NCBI GenBank assembly: GCA_024400875.1
Contig: JAKSMB010000008.1
Coordinates: forward strand, 1 to 62,638
Direction of reading: 5' to 3'
DNA: 62,638 nt
DNA from: Bacteroidales bacterium
GTDB lineage: Bacteria > Bacteroidota > Bacteroidia > Bacteroidales > WCHB1-69
Shown: piece by piece, positions 35,000-44,481 of the stretch
Numbering within the stretch: position 1 is the first letter of the stretch
Layout of the letters: every line of letters starts with the position of its first letter
Notes under the pieces: generated by a model
The model's database searches: none
Seen by the model: the letters and a program-made list of their open reading frames with translations, nothing else
Told to the model about the DNA's origin: nothing
Program-made: the position numbers and the translations under genes

Positions 35000-36070
35000 A
35001 TGCGTATTAAAACATTGAACTTCAAACTCATAAGCATCCTTCTCGGATGTCTTATTACGATATGCGCCTGCGATCACCGCCCACCAGAGCCTCCACCACC
35101 ACCGGTAAATGCGCAAGCTGACGGCATCTACGTTTTGAATGAAGGTCTCTTCCAGATGAACAACAGCACGTTGAGTTACTACGAATTCACCAACAACAAA
35201 GTCACAGAAGACCTCTTTCTTGAAAAGAACCATCGCGGACTTGGTGACGTGGGCAACGACCTGCAGATCTACGGCAGCAAGATGTACGCTGTCGTCAACA
35301 ACTCCAACCGTGTGGAGGTGATGACCAAGGATGCCACTTCCATCAAAGCCATCGACCTCAGCGGCAAGCAGCCTCGCAAGATCGCTTTCCACGCCGGCAA
35401 GGCATATGTCAGCTGCTTCGACGGCGACGTTGTCCGCATCGACACCACCAGCTTGGAAGTGGATGGCACCGTACACAGCGGCAGCAATCCCGAAGGTCTC
35501 TGCGTCTGCAACGGCAAACTCTACGTGGCCAACTCCGGTGGTCTGAACGCCCCCAACTACGGCACCACCATCTCCGTCATCAACCTCAACACCTTTGCTG
35601 TAGAAAAAGGAATCACCGTATCTGCCAACCCTTGTATCGTTCAAAGCTACAACAACCAATATGTATATGTATGCTCACGTGGCAACTACGGCAACATCCC
35701 GTACAGTTTCCAGAAAATCGACGCCAACAGCGACGTCGTGGTCAAAGATTACCAACTAGAGGTTCTCAATATGGCTATCTACGACCATTATGCCTACCTC
35801 TACAACTACGACTACAGTTCCTCTGCATCTTGGATTAAAGTGTTGGATCTCAACACCGATATGATCACCAAAGAGAACTTTATCACCGACGGTACCAACA
35901 TCCAAACGCCCTACGGCATCACCGTCAATGCTCTCAACGGAGACGTCTATATAGCCGATGCCTACAACTTCACCGTCAATGGCGACGTCTATTGTTTCGA
36001 CAAAGATGGTAAAAAGAAATTCTCCTTTGCGGCAGGTCTGAACCCTGGCAACCTGCTTATCAAAAACTGA
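35000..36070 (+). CDS. Surface beta-propeller lipoprotein, BtuG-like predicted corrinoid-binding protein
   Basis: 356 residues. A lipoprotein signal ends at ICAC (Cys24; an alternative Cys17 in LLGC is less likely), followed by a Pro-rich tether. The body is a series of YncE/DUF5074-type propeller blades: ADGIYVLNEGLFQMNNSTLSYY, GNDLQIYGSKMYAVVNNSNRVEV, RKIAFHAGKAYVSCFDGDVVRI, EGLCVCNGKLYVANSGG and so on. BtuG of human-gut Bacteroides is a seven-bladed surface lipoprotein that binds B12 very tightly and passes it to BtuB. Size, fold and the B12 riboswitch directly upstream support the same role. No BtuB or BtuCDF gene is in the window. Confidence 0.8.
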   Translation: MRIKTLNFKLISILLGCLITICACDHRPPEPPPPPVNAQADGIYVLNEGLFQMNNSTLSYYEFTNNKVTEDLFLEKNHRGLGDVGNDLQIYGSKMYAVVNNSNRVEVMTKDATSIKAIDLSGKQPRKIAFHAGKAYVSCFDGDVVRIDTTSLEVDGTVHSGSNPEGLCVCNGKLYVANSGGLNAPNYGTTISVINLNTFAVEKGITVSANPCIVQSYNNQYVYVCSRGNYGNIPYSFQKIDANSDVVVKDYQLEVLNMAIYDHYAYLYNYDYSSSASWIKVLDLNTDMITKENFITDGTNIQTPYGITVNALNGDVYIADAYNFTVNGDVYCFDKDGKKKFSFAAGLNPGNLLIKN

Positions 36071-36089
36071 TAATTAATAACCCCAAAAT

Positions 36090-37550
36090 ATGAGAAAGAT
36101 TCTATCTATTTTAATCATCGCAATTGCGGCTATCAGCGTATCTGCGCAGGCCGACTTCTCACACCAAAATGGAGGCACGAACTTCCAACCGGGCGTTCGA
36201 TCCACCACAAACACCATCAATGCCAGCGACATCAACTATTGGGTAGGCGAAGGCAGCAATCAACTTATCGCTGCTTTCTACTTCTGCGACGACTCCGCAC
36301 CTGTAGGCTTCGCTTACGGTTACCGTTGGAATGGCACAAAAACCGTTCACGACTTGCTGGATGACCTTGCCGCTGCCGACAGCCGTTTCAGCTACACCGA
36401 AACAAGCGGTTTCATCAACTTCATCTGGTACATTGACGACAACTACGGATTTGTAAATCAAAACGATGGATACGTTATGTACACCATCGACGGCAACTAC
36501 TGTAGCGGTCTGAGCGACAACCTGGTCAACAACGGCCTTTTCGAGTTACAAGAGTGGTCATACGACTGCTACGACTACAGCAACGCACAGATGTTGTTTG
36601 TTGACGACCCCAACGGCACCCCTGAGCCTCCAGTTGTTGTTCCCGACACCACCTTCTGTGGCATCGTAGGCACCGAGGGATGTACAGCTATCCATTTCGA
36701 CAACCCGTACATCTTGGGCTGGGCAACGGGCTGCACCATCACACGTGGCTATCAAGACATTGCCAACCCAACCACGCTCGTAACCTACGGTGAAGAAAGC
36801 GTCGGCATCGGACCTTCCAGCGAATCCACTTTGGATGCAGTTAGTTTAGGCGACGGTGGCATCGCCGTGCTCACCTTCGGTATGCCCATCCAGAATGGCG
36901 AAGGTTTCGACTTTGCCGTTTTCGAAAACGCGCTCAACGACACCTTCCTGGAGTTGGCTTTCGTGGAAGTAAGCTCCGACGGCATACACTTCGTTCGCTT
37001 CCCGGCAACCTCCAACACGCAAGACACCCTGCAAATCAACAACGGCGGATCTGTTGATGCTACCCAGATCGACAATCTGGCCGGCAAATACCGCGTTGGT
37101 TGGGGTACACCTTTCGATTTGGAACAGTTGGCCGACAGCGCCAACCTTGACATCAACAACATCACCCACGTGAAGCTGATTGACGTTGTGGGTTCCATCG
37201 ATCCTCAGTTCGGCACCCGCGACCAATACGGTCAGATCATCAACGACCCCTACCCTACAGACTTCTATTCCAGCGGTTTCGACCTCACTGGCGTAGCCGT
37301 CCTCAACGGTTGGACACCTGGCACTGGCATCAACGACCACGTGGCAACACAAAAACTACAGGCATATCCAAACCCAACCACGGACAATGTTCGTCTTAAC
37401 ACCGCTAACGCTGAGATTTCCGTTTTCGACGTTTATGGTAAGTTGCTCTTCACGGAGATGAACAGCAATACCATCAACCTCGCCAACTATCCTGCTGGCG
37501 TTTATATCCTCAAGGTTTCACAACAACAAATTAAGGTTGTAAAACAATAA
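36090..37550 (+). CDS. T9SS type A cargo protein in the B12 operon, predicted corrinoid-capture protein
   Basis: 486 residues. Signal peptide to about residue 19 (ISVSAQ). Region about 45-165 contains NYWVGEGSNQLIAAFYF and VGFAYGYRWNGTKTVHDLLDDL, a pattern I associate with surface proteins of corrinoid loci. Region about 200-400 contains VGIGPSSESTLDAVSLGDGG and FAVFENALNDTFLELAFVEVSSDG, also typical there. The last 75 residues are a T9SS type A sorting domain (KLQAYPNPTTDNVRLN to IKVVKQ). It starts 19 bases after the propeller lipoprotein, downstream of the same riboswitch. Function as an additional surface B12 or cobinamide binder, like BtuH, is inferred from context. Confidence 0.72.
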   Translation: MRKILSILIIAIAAISVSAQADFSHQNGGTNFQPGVRSTTNTINASDINYWVGEGSNQLIAAFYFCDDSAPVGFAYGYRWNGTKTVHDLLDDLAAADSRFSYTETSGFINFIWYIDDNYGFVNQNDGYVMYTIDGNYCSGLSDNLVNNGLFELQEWSYDCYDYSNAQMLFVDDPNGTPEPPVVVPDTTFCGIVGTEGCTAIHFDNPYILGWATGCTITRGYQDIANPTTLVTYGEESVGIGPSSESTLDAVSLGDGGIAVLTFGMPIQNGEGFDFAVFENALNDTFLELAFVEVSSDGIHFVRFPATSNTQDTLQINNGGSVDATQIDNLAGKYRVGWGTPFDLEQLADSANLDINNITHVKLIDVVGSIDPQFGTRDQYGQIINDPYPTDFYSSGFDLTGVAVLNGWTPGTGINDHVATQKLQAYPNPTTDNVRLNTANAEISVFDVYGKLLFTEMNSNTINLANYPAGVYILKVSQQQIKVVKQ

Positions 37551-37581
37551 CACATCACCACTTTTATTCATTTTACACGAG

Positions 37582-37608
37582 AAGCGTCCTCCTGGACGCT
37601 TTTTTCTT
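37582..37608 (+). terminator. Intrinsic terminator ending the B12-regulated operon
   Basis: Stem AAGCGTCC with GGACGCTT, four-base loop TCCT, then a T run. It lies about 30 bases after the T9SS protein stop and separates it from the convergent S9 peptidase gene. Confidence 0.85.
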
Positions 37609-37666
37609 TTTCATCTAACAAAAACGCGATGAAAGATTTGAGTCTATCATCGCGTTGAAAGTCATT

Positions 37667-40117
37667 TTACAACTCCTTTTGGGAATACATCGCATTCCAC
37701 CAGGAAGGGTCGTCTTGCAGCCATCGATTGAACCAAGCAACCATAGAATTGATCCATTGCTGACGTTTAGTAAAGTCCATAATGCCATGATTTTCACCTT
37801 CCACCATAATGAATGCAGTAGGAATGCCCAACAACTTAAGGGCCGTATACATTTGGATAGATTCGCCGATAGGCACATTGGTATCTGCAGTGCCGTGTGT
37901 GAAGAGAATAGGTTTGTGAATCTTATCCGCATTGTAAAGCGGTGAGCGATCCACATACAGATCCTTTCGATTCCAAGGATATGAATTAGCTGCGCTGACC
38001 TCGCTGTAGCTATATCCCCAGTAGCCCTCGCCCCAATAGCTGGTATGGTCGGAGATACCGGCGTGGCTGATACCCGTAGCGAAAAGATCCGTCTTGGTAA
38101 GCAGCAATTGGGTCATAAATCCGCCGTAAGATGCACTCACACAACCGATTTTATCTTTATTCACCCAAGTATTCTGTGCGAACCACTCGGTAGCCTCAAT
38201 AATATCCTCTGCAATGCCCTCACCCATTGTGTTAACGTGACGTGCGCCCCAATCCTGACCGAAGCCAGAAGCACCGCCCGGGTTGACAACGAGAACAACA
38301 TAACCATTGGCATTCCAATAGTGAGCAGGATAGTGAGTGCCACCACCAAAGCGACGAGCCGTAGGGCTACAACCGCCATAGTAATGTACGATGACCGGAT
38401 ATTTCTTGGCAGCATCAAAGTCAGCAGGCAAGTAATAATGGCCTGAGATAGGATATCCGTTGCGGCTCTGGAACTGGAAACCTTCACAAGTGCCGAGAGC
38501 GATTTGGGCCATACGGTCGGCATTGAGATCTTCCAACATCGTAAGTTTTCCCTTTTTGCCCAAAGAAAGTTGATATAGACGATCTGAAATGCAAGCGCCA
38601 GTGCCATAGCAAAGCATAGTGGAGCCATTGGCAGCCAACGCGCAAGATCCGATCACCTCAATAGGAATATTCATTTTAGCAATAGCATAATCAGAGAGAT
38701 CCAGCGAATAAAGGCTCACTGAATCTTTGTTTTCAGCCGTGAAGAAACAGAGGCCATTATTAGAAAGATACACACTCTTAATTGACGGATTAAAGTTCCT
38801 GGTCAACGACTTCACATTCTTAGTGTCAACATCAAAGAGAAACAACTGATGTTCAAACTGGTTAGGGATCAGATTGTCGGGTAAGGTACAACCGATGCGA
38901 TCAAAGGCTTCTGCACTACCCGTAACCAGCAACTTGTTAGTTCCTGGTATATATTCAATGCCGCTAATAAAGCCATCTTCTGCAATCAGCGTATCTACAG
39001 ACAAGGTTTGCAGATCCATACGGCAAACGGTTGTCAGCGTAGTCGGGCGCTTTGTAAGGCGATCGTGACTGAAACCGAAGATCATATATCTTCCATCTTG
39101 GGAGATATCGTACACCCAAACATTCTTGTTACCATAGGTCAGTGGTTGCAGCACACCGGTAGCAAGATCCAACTTTGACAATTTCGAACGGTTACGGAAA
39201 CCCGGTTGGCGATCATCTGGAACGAGGATTTCATACACGCCCTTTTCCTTTTCAGGGCCTTTAACCTCCTGGCTGATGATAACATAATCTTCTGCAGGGG
39301 ACATCGTAACGCTTCCTTCTGGAAGATCATCACAAAGCAGTTCCTCCTTATTGTTCGAAGGGTCAACCGCATACAGGCGGCGTTTTCCATCCTCATTACG
39401 AATCGACATATAACGATCATTCTTAGGCATCCACCCGTTGTACTCGCGCATAGAAACAACGCGTCCCGTGGCACATTCCGTCACCTCTGCCCCATAGTGA
39501 CTAGAGCCATCCGGATTAAACCAGGATTTGCTCACTCTCATATACTTACCATTGGAAGACAATGATACGCCAGCATAATGACGCATCTCCATATTATCGG
39601 CCATTGAGAACGGGCGTTTCGCAGCAGCGTCTGTTGATGCCAGGGTCACATTCAAAGAGTCCTTTGTTTTGAGCTCGACAGCAAGAGCAGCCGTATCAGC
39701 CACATACTTAATATACACCCTATATTGACCAGGTTGATAGGATTGTTCATCTCTAACCTCCTTATCATTAACATACACCTTGTACAATTTCGGGCCATTC
39801 ACTTCCACGTTCACTTTGGCATAGCCTTTCACCACAAAATCGAAGCCCGCCAGGTATAGATTTGCGGCAAGCGTATCGCTGGACGTTGGGGCTTGCGACA
39901 GACTGAGCCACGGAGCCTTCCACAGATTTGTAGTGGCAACGTGTGTTTCCAACAGCATTTTAGGGGAATATTTCTTTTGTGCAGCGTCCACACTATCAAT
40001 CAGCACAGGATTCTGCACGCGGAACGGGCCGCAGTGGCGCACTTGTTCAACCTTCACCGATTGTGCCATAACGAAGGTTGTCACCAAAATCAATAAAGTA
40101 GTAAAAAGTGATTTCAT
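37667..40117 (-). CDS. S9-family prolyl oligopeptidase / dipeptidyl peptidase
   Basis: 816 residues with a signal peptide (MKSLFTTLLILVTTFVMAQ). The N-terminal two-thirds form a beta-propeller-like region; the C-terminal part is an alpha/beta-hydrolase. The nucleophile is in CVSASYGGFMTQ (Ser at about residue 662), with Asp in HGTADTNVPIGES (about 742) and His in VEGENHGI (about 776). GGCSPTARRFGGGTHYPAHYW is the region before the oxyanion strand. Such enzymes release dipeptides or oligopeptides from the periplasm or surface; asaccharolytic Bacteroidales use them for peptide feeding. There is no T9SS domain, so the periplasm is the likely location. Confidence 0.9.
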   Translation of the reverse strand: MKSLFTTLLILVTTFVMAQSVKVEQVRHCGPFRVQNPVLIDSVDAAQKKYSPKMLLETHVATTNLWKAPWLSLSQAPTSSDTLAANLYLAGFDFVVKGYAKVNVEVNGPKLYKVYVNDKEVRDEQSYQPGQYRVYIKYVADTAALAVELKTKDSLNVTLASTDAAAKRPFSMADNMEMRHYAGVSLSSNGKYMRVSKSWFNPDGSSHYGAEVTECATGRVVSMREYNGWMPKNDRYMSIRNEDGKRRLYAVDPSNNKEELLCDDLPEGSVTMSPAEDYVIISQEVKGPEKEKGVYEILVPDDRQPGFRNRSKLSKLDLATGVLQPLTYGNKNVWVYDISQDGRYMIFGFSHDRLTKRPTTLTTVCRMDLQTLSVDTLIAEDGFISGIEYIPGTNKLLVTGSAEAFDRIGCTLPDNLIPNQFEHQLFLFDVDTKNVKSLTRNFNPSIKSVYLSNNGLCFFTAENKDSVSLYSLDLSDYAIAKMNIPIEVIGSCALAANGSTMLCYGTGACISDRLYQLSLGKKGKLTMLEDLNADRMAQIALGTCEGFQFQSRNGYPISGHYYLPADFDAAKKYPVIVHYYGGCSPTARRFGGGTHYPAHYWNANGYVVLVVNPGGASGFGQDWGARHVNTMGEGIAEDIIEATEWFAQNTWVNKDKIGCVSASYGGFMTQLLLTKTDLFATGISHAGISDHTSYWGEGYWGYSYSEVSAANSYPWNRKDLYVDRSPLYNADKIHKPILFTHGTADTNVPIGESIQMYTALKLLGIPTAFIMVEGENHGIMDFTKRQQWINSMVAWFNRWLQDDPSWWNAMYSQKEL

Positions 40118-40168
40118 ATTATTGAGTTTTAATTTATTTAGTCATTAGATAACACAGGCGTTATACGT

Positions 40169-40209
40169 AGAGACGCACCATTGTTGTGATTCTACAATGG
40201 TGCGTCTCT
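40169..40209. repeat. REP-like palindrome between two minus-strand genes
   Basis: A perfect 16-base-pair stem (left arm AGAGACGCACCATTGT) with a nine-base loop. No T run follows in either direction, so it is not a standard terminator. The AGAGACGC/GCGTCTCT arms recall a palindromic intergenic family seen in several phyla. One copy is present in the window. Confidence 0.75.
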
Positions 40210-40261
40210 TCCTGTAATCAGATATCAATTATATTAATATTCATTAAATCAGTTGCGGCAT

Positions 40262-42712
40262 CTACATTACCAGCAGTGAGCCCTTAGCATTCAATTCACG
40301 GCCAAATCGGTTGGTGTAATAAATAGCATAGTTATATATCACATTTCTATGAAGTTTACCCTTCACGCGACCATCCCATTTGAAATATTTGTCATTGGAG
40401 CTATACACCAAATTGCCCTGACGATCGTAAATGTATACCGTGCACTGGCCAATGTCATCGTGATTTGTCAACTGGAAGTAGTCGTTCAAGCCATCCTGAT
40501 GGCTTGGTGTAATGGCATTCGGCAGATACAGTGTGAACTCACATTGAGGGATACCAAAGTTGGCAGATGCCTCACAATCGCCTTCGGAAACTGTCACGGA
40601 ATAGTTACCGGTTTGAGTGGCAACAATCGTTGGGGTTGTCTCACCCGTACTCCAATGGTATTCTGCCAAGGCGGTATTTGCGACAAGGGTCAGTTCGCCA
40701 TCTTCACAGAAATCACCATTGTCGGCTGTAATCTTAACCTCCGGGGAAAAGATATCCAGATGGAGGGTCACCAAGCTATCGCAGCCATTTTGATCAATCA
40801 AAGTCTGGTGATATTCACCGGATTCAATATAGCGATGATCATTCCAGGTATATTCGAAGCAAGCGCGTTCCTCAAATTCGGTTTTAACCGTATCTCGAAT
40901 CGTAAGATAGAGTGTTACCAAGCTATCGCAGCCCAACGCGTTATCATAATGTTGCGACATCTCAAGCGTTCTCGGTGAGAGCGTGCTATCCTGATCCACC
41001 ATAAAGCCATAGTGGTTATAGTCTGTACGTTGGCAGATGGTATCGTAAAGATTCGTTTCCACGGAAGGATTAACTGTTATCAAAACCGTATCAGTATAAT
41101 AATCAGGGGCACAGTGGCGGGAGTCTGTGCCACGAGCCACATAGAGACCCGAATTTTCAGGCATCAGATTAGCCACAAAAGGTTGAGTACCGATATTGGT
41201 GCCATTAAAGAAATAAGTCAGATTCTCAATGTAGGAGGAATCCAAGCTAAAATGGATCGTATCGCCTTGGCAATAGGTCGTCTCCATCGTGTTCGTATTC
41301 CATTCTATAGTACTGGCGTTAGCGTAATTGCTAAAATAACCGATAGAACAATCGTCGTAACCACTGGATGGCTGATGGTAATCGGTCACGCCGAAATGGA
41401 AATCGCCCAAAGAGTTGGTGATACGAATAGTTTGAGCCGTATTCAAGGCCGAGATTTCCTTTCTACAATACTTGTACACCGTACTACCCACCACGGATTG
41501 CCAATCCGAGTTACTCAGATAAGCGTTTGAGCCATTAATCGTAAAGCCGCCTGTATTAGCCGCCTTTGTGATCAGGTTCAGATAAATGTGTTTCGTATGG
41601 GAAGAGCCATTCACTGAAGGTTGTGGACGGTAGGTAACTTCACGGGAGCCTGTACATTCCAAGTTTGGAAGCAGCGTACCACCCAGTTCCTTGCCCGCAC
41701 CTGTCACCTGAAAGATAAAAATAGGTTGTGTTGACTCTATAAAGATAGCATTATTATTATCAAACTGACGTTGAATAATCTCGCCACGATCGGCATTTGC
41801 ATAAACATTCTGACCATTGATGCTGATGGAGGTACCATCATGAAGCACGTGAAAGAACAGGTAGTCGCACAAACCGCTATGTTGATAGGTGCCCGTTCCG
41901 CTATAGGTATTAGAAGCTGCAGGAGGTGAAGGTACAGCTATATGGAATTTCCCTGCCAAAGCTTCCGGAACAATCTGCTCTGCAATAAGATCCTGATTAC
42001 CACCATTAGGGGTTGCTGAATCGTCTGACACATCCACCACCACTGGTTTTGTAGAGGTGACCGTAGTGCCCGCCAGATGGTTTTCAGCAGACTGGGAGTT
42101 AGAAGCGAAGCTATAAACCTGTCCCTTGTTAAGCGTCACCGTAAACGGCACGTTTGCCTGATGGGTTCCTGGCCAAAGAGTTACCGAAGGGGTAATCGTG
42201 ACTTGAGTATTATTTTCTGTTGCGATAACCTCTACACTGTTACGCGCATCAGCGTATGCGCTGGCGTTCACATATCGAGTTTGCATCGGGATAAAGAATG
42301 CTGTGCCGTATGCATTTTGACCTTTCAGAGAGTAAATTTCACTATTATTATTCTGCACCGCAATATACGCGTTGATTTTTTCAGTTGAGCGTATGCAGAT
42401 ACCGTAATTCGACGTCGTATTTTGCACACACTCAAAGCCGTTCAAGGCGCTTTCGCTACTGCCTATCAACTCGTAGGCCTGTGAGGAGTTGGCAGGAACG
42501 GTAAACGTAGTAACCGTCGTATTCGTTGCGGGCTTCGTAACGGTGACGGTCGCTGCCTGTCCAAACGTAGAAACGCACAACTTCACCGGACGTCCCGGGT
42601 GGGAATGTGTAAGGTGTGGCATCGCAAACCAGAACACCGTATCCACCTGTGCAAACGCTTGCATTGACACCATCAAAAAGACACCAACAACTAGTATTTT
42701 CAAGTATTTCAT
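40262..42712 (-). CDS. T9SS type B (gliding-motility-associated C-terminal domain) adhesin-like protein
   Basis: 816 residues from the ATG at 42712, where the signal peptide starts (MKYLKILVVGVFLMVSMQAFAQ); an in-frame ATG 18 codons upstream overlaps the promoter. Residues about 130-420 resemble the IgGFc-binding N-terminal domain (FFIPMQTRYVNASAYADARNSVEV). Then come PKD/Ig-like segments with VTLYLTIRDTV and GCDSLVTLHLDI repeats. The last 85 residues (LYLPNAITPSHQDGLNDYFQ to LNAKGSLLVM) are the CHU_C type B sorting domain, which sends the protein out by T9SS and usually ends in attachment or release with PorU-independent handling. Likely a surface adhesin; ligand unknown. Confidence 0.85.
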   Translation of the reverse strand: MKYLKILVVGVFLMVSMQAFAQVDTVFWFAMPHLTHSHPGRPVKLCVSTFGQAATVTVTKPATNTTVTTFTVPANSSQAYELIGSSESALNGFECVQNTTSNYGICIRSTEKINAYIAVQNNNSEIYSLKGQNAYGTAFFIPMQTRYVNASAYADARNSVEVIATENNTQVTITPSVTLWPGTHQANVPFTVTLNKGQVYSFASNSQSAENHLAGTTVTSTKPVVVDVSDDSATPNGGNQDLIAEQIVPEALAGKFHIAVPSPPAASNTYSGTGTYQHSGLCDYLFFHVLHDGTSISINGQNVYANADRGEIIQRQFDNNNAIFIESTQPIFIFQVTGAGKELGGTLLPNLECTGSREVTYRPQPSVNGSSHTKHIYLNLITKAANTGGFTINGSNAYLSNSDWQSVVGSTVYKYCRKEISALNTAQTIRITNSLGDFHFGVTDYHQPSSGYDDCSIGYFSNYANASTIEWNTNTMETTYCQGDTIHFSLDSSYIENLTYFFNGTNIGTQPFVANLMPENSGLYVARGTDSRHCAPDYYTDTVLITVNPSVETNLYDTICQRTDYNHYGFMVDQDSTLSPRTLEMSQHYDNALGCDSLVTLYLTIRDTVKTEFEERACFEYTWNDHRYIESGEYHQTLIDQNGCDSLVTLHLDIFSPEVKITADNGDFCEDGELTLVANTALAEYHWSTGETTPTIVATQTGNYSVTVSEGDCEASANFGIPQCEFTLYLPNAITPSHQDGLNDYFQLTNHDDIGQCTVYIYDRQGNLVYSSNDKYFKWDGRVKGKLHRNVIYNYAIYYTNRFGRELNAKGSLLVM

Positions 42713-42754
42713 CGTATAGTATAAAAAACGCAATTTAATTAATTTTAGAGGGCG

Positions 42755-42836
42755 CAAATATAGCAAAAAACAATTATCCTATACAAAAAATCGGCCACTT
42801 CCAGTCATTTTTTGTATTGAAAAATTGTTATTTTTG
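42755..42836. promoter_or_regulatory. Divergent promoters for the type B T9SS gene and the decarboxylase operon
   Basis: On the minus strand TATATTTG (42755-42762), with a TTTTTTG about 21 bases upstream, precedes the T9SS gene by about 45 bases. On the plus strand TATTTTTG (42829-42836) lies about 66 bases before the carboxyltransferase ATG. Both match the Bacteroidota -7 box. Confidence 0.65.
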
Positions 42837-42902
42837 CGCATTAAATGGAAAAATTGGTAAATTAGTTTAAGAAAATTATAAATCATTAAATAACAATTAC
42901 TT

Positions 42903-44462
42903 ATGACAATGCAAGAAAAAATTAACGAGTTATTATCGCTACGCGAAAAGGCTCGTTTAGGCGGCGGTCAGGACAAAATCGACAAGCAACACGCCAAGGG
43001 CAAATACTCCGCCCGCGAACGCTTGCTGATGTTCCTTGACGAAGGCAGTTTCGAAGAATTCGACATGTTCCTCACACACCGTTGTGTTGATTTCGGTCTC
43101 GAGAATGATCACCCACTGGGTGACGGCGTAATCACCGGCTACGGTACTGTCAATGGTCGCTTAGTTTACGTTTACTCCCAAGACTTCACCGTATTCGGCG
43201 GCTCCCTTTCCGAAACGGTTGCACAAAAAATCAACAAAGTTCAAGACCAAGCTATGAAGGTTGGCGCTCCACTCATCGGTTTCAACGACTCCGGTGGCGC
43301 ACGTATCCAAGAAGGTGTTGCCAGCTTGGCAGGTTATTCTTCCATCTTCCAACGCAACGTATTGGCTTCTGGTGTTGTTCCACAAATCTCCGTCATTTTC
43401 GGACCTTGCGCGGGTGGTGCCGTATATTCACCGGCATTGACCGACTTCATTATGATGGCTAAGAACACCAGCTATATGTTCGTAACCGGTCCAAAGGTTG
43501 TGAAGACCGTGACCAACGAAGATGTAACGACTGAAGACCTCGGTGGTGCATCTGTTCACGCTCGTAAGTCAGGTGTTGCACACTTCGCAGTAAACACTGA
43601 AGAAGAAGGTATCGCCCTGTTGCGCGAGCTCATCAGCTATCTTCCATCCAACAATATGGAAGAACCTCCATACGTTCCAACCAACGACCCTATCAACCGT
43701 CTGGAAGATTCTTTGAACTCCATCATTCCTGATAATCCAAACTTGCCATACGACGTGAAGAACGTCATCGGCGCCATCGTGGACGACGGTAAATTCCTGG
43801 AAATCCAATCCTCCTTCGCCCAGAACCTGGTTATCGGTTTCGCACGTATGAACGGTATGACCATCGGTATCGTTGCCAACCAACCTAAGTATTTGGCTGG
43901 CGTATTGGATATCAACTCCTCTCGTAAGGGTGGTCGTTTCATCCGTTTCTGTGATGCGTTCAACATCCCATTGCTCACCTTGGTTGACGTACCTGGCTTC
44001 TTGCCTGGCACCGGCCAAGAGTATGGCGGCTTGATCGTTCACGGTGCTAAGTTGCTCTATGCATACGCAGAAAGTACCGTACCAAAAGTTACCATCATCT
44101 TGCGTAAAGACTATGGTGGCGCATACTGTGTGATGAGTCCAAAGACTCTCCGTGGCGACATCAACTACGCTTGGCCATCTGCTGAAATCGCCGTTATGGG
44201 CGGTAGCGGTGCTGCTGAGATCCTTTACGGTTCACAGATGAAGAAAATCGAAAACGACGCTGAACGCAAGGCATTCCTCGACGCCAAGGTTGAAGATTAC
44301 CGCGAAAAGTTCGCCAACCCATACGTTGCTGCGAAACGTGGTTTCTTGGACGACGTCATCGAACCTCGCAACACCCGTTTCAGAGTCATCCGTGCTTTCG
44401 AGTCTCTCAAGAACAAACGCCAGGAAAATCCGGCTAAGAAACACGACAACCTCCCAATGTAA
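42903..44462 (+). CDS. mmdA: Methylmalonyl-CoA decarboxylase alpha subunit (carboxyltransferase)
   Basis: 519 residues, the normal size for the acyl-CoA carboxyltransferase family. Crotonase-fold motifs: [19 protein letters not shown] (as [12 protein letters not shown]), [32 protein letters not shown], and the second-half [31 protein letters not shown] (as LVDVPGF) and [13 protein letters not shown]. It moves the carboxyl group from methylmalonyl-CoA to biotin. The next three genes give the OadG-type subunit, biotin carrier and Na+-pumping beta subunit, which marks the complex as a decarboxylase rather than a propionyl-CoA carboxylase. It completes the succinate-propionate pathway and pumps sodium. 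Confidence 0.93.
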   Translation: MTMQEKINELLSLREKARLGGGQDKIDKQHAKGKYSARERLLMFLDEGSFEEFDMFLTHRCVDFGLENDHPLGDGVITGYGTVNGRLVYVYSQDFTVFGGSLSETVAQKINKVQDQAMKVGAPLIGFNDSGGARIQEGVASLAGYSSIFQRNVLASGVVPQISVIFGPCAGGAVYSPALTDFIMMAKNTSYMFVTGPKVVKTVTNEDVTTEDLGGASVHARKSGVAHFAVNTEEEGIALLRELISYLPSNNMEEPPYVPTNDPINRLEDSLNSIIPDNPNLPYDVKNVIGAIVDDGKFLEIQSSFAQNLVIGFARMNGMTIGIVANQPKYLAGVLDINSSRKGGRFIRFCDAFNIPLLTLVDVPGFLPGTGQEYGGLIVHGAKLLYAYAESTVPKVTIILRKDYGGAYCVMSPKTLRGDINYAWPSAEIAVMGGSGAAEILYGSQMKKIENDAERKAFLDAKVEDYREKFANPYVAAKRGFLDDVIEPRNTRFRVIRAFESLKNKRQENPAKKHDNLPM

Positions 44463-44481
44463 TAACCGCTAAGTAAACAAT

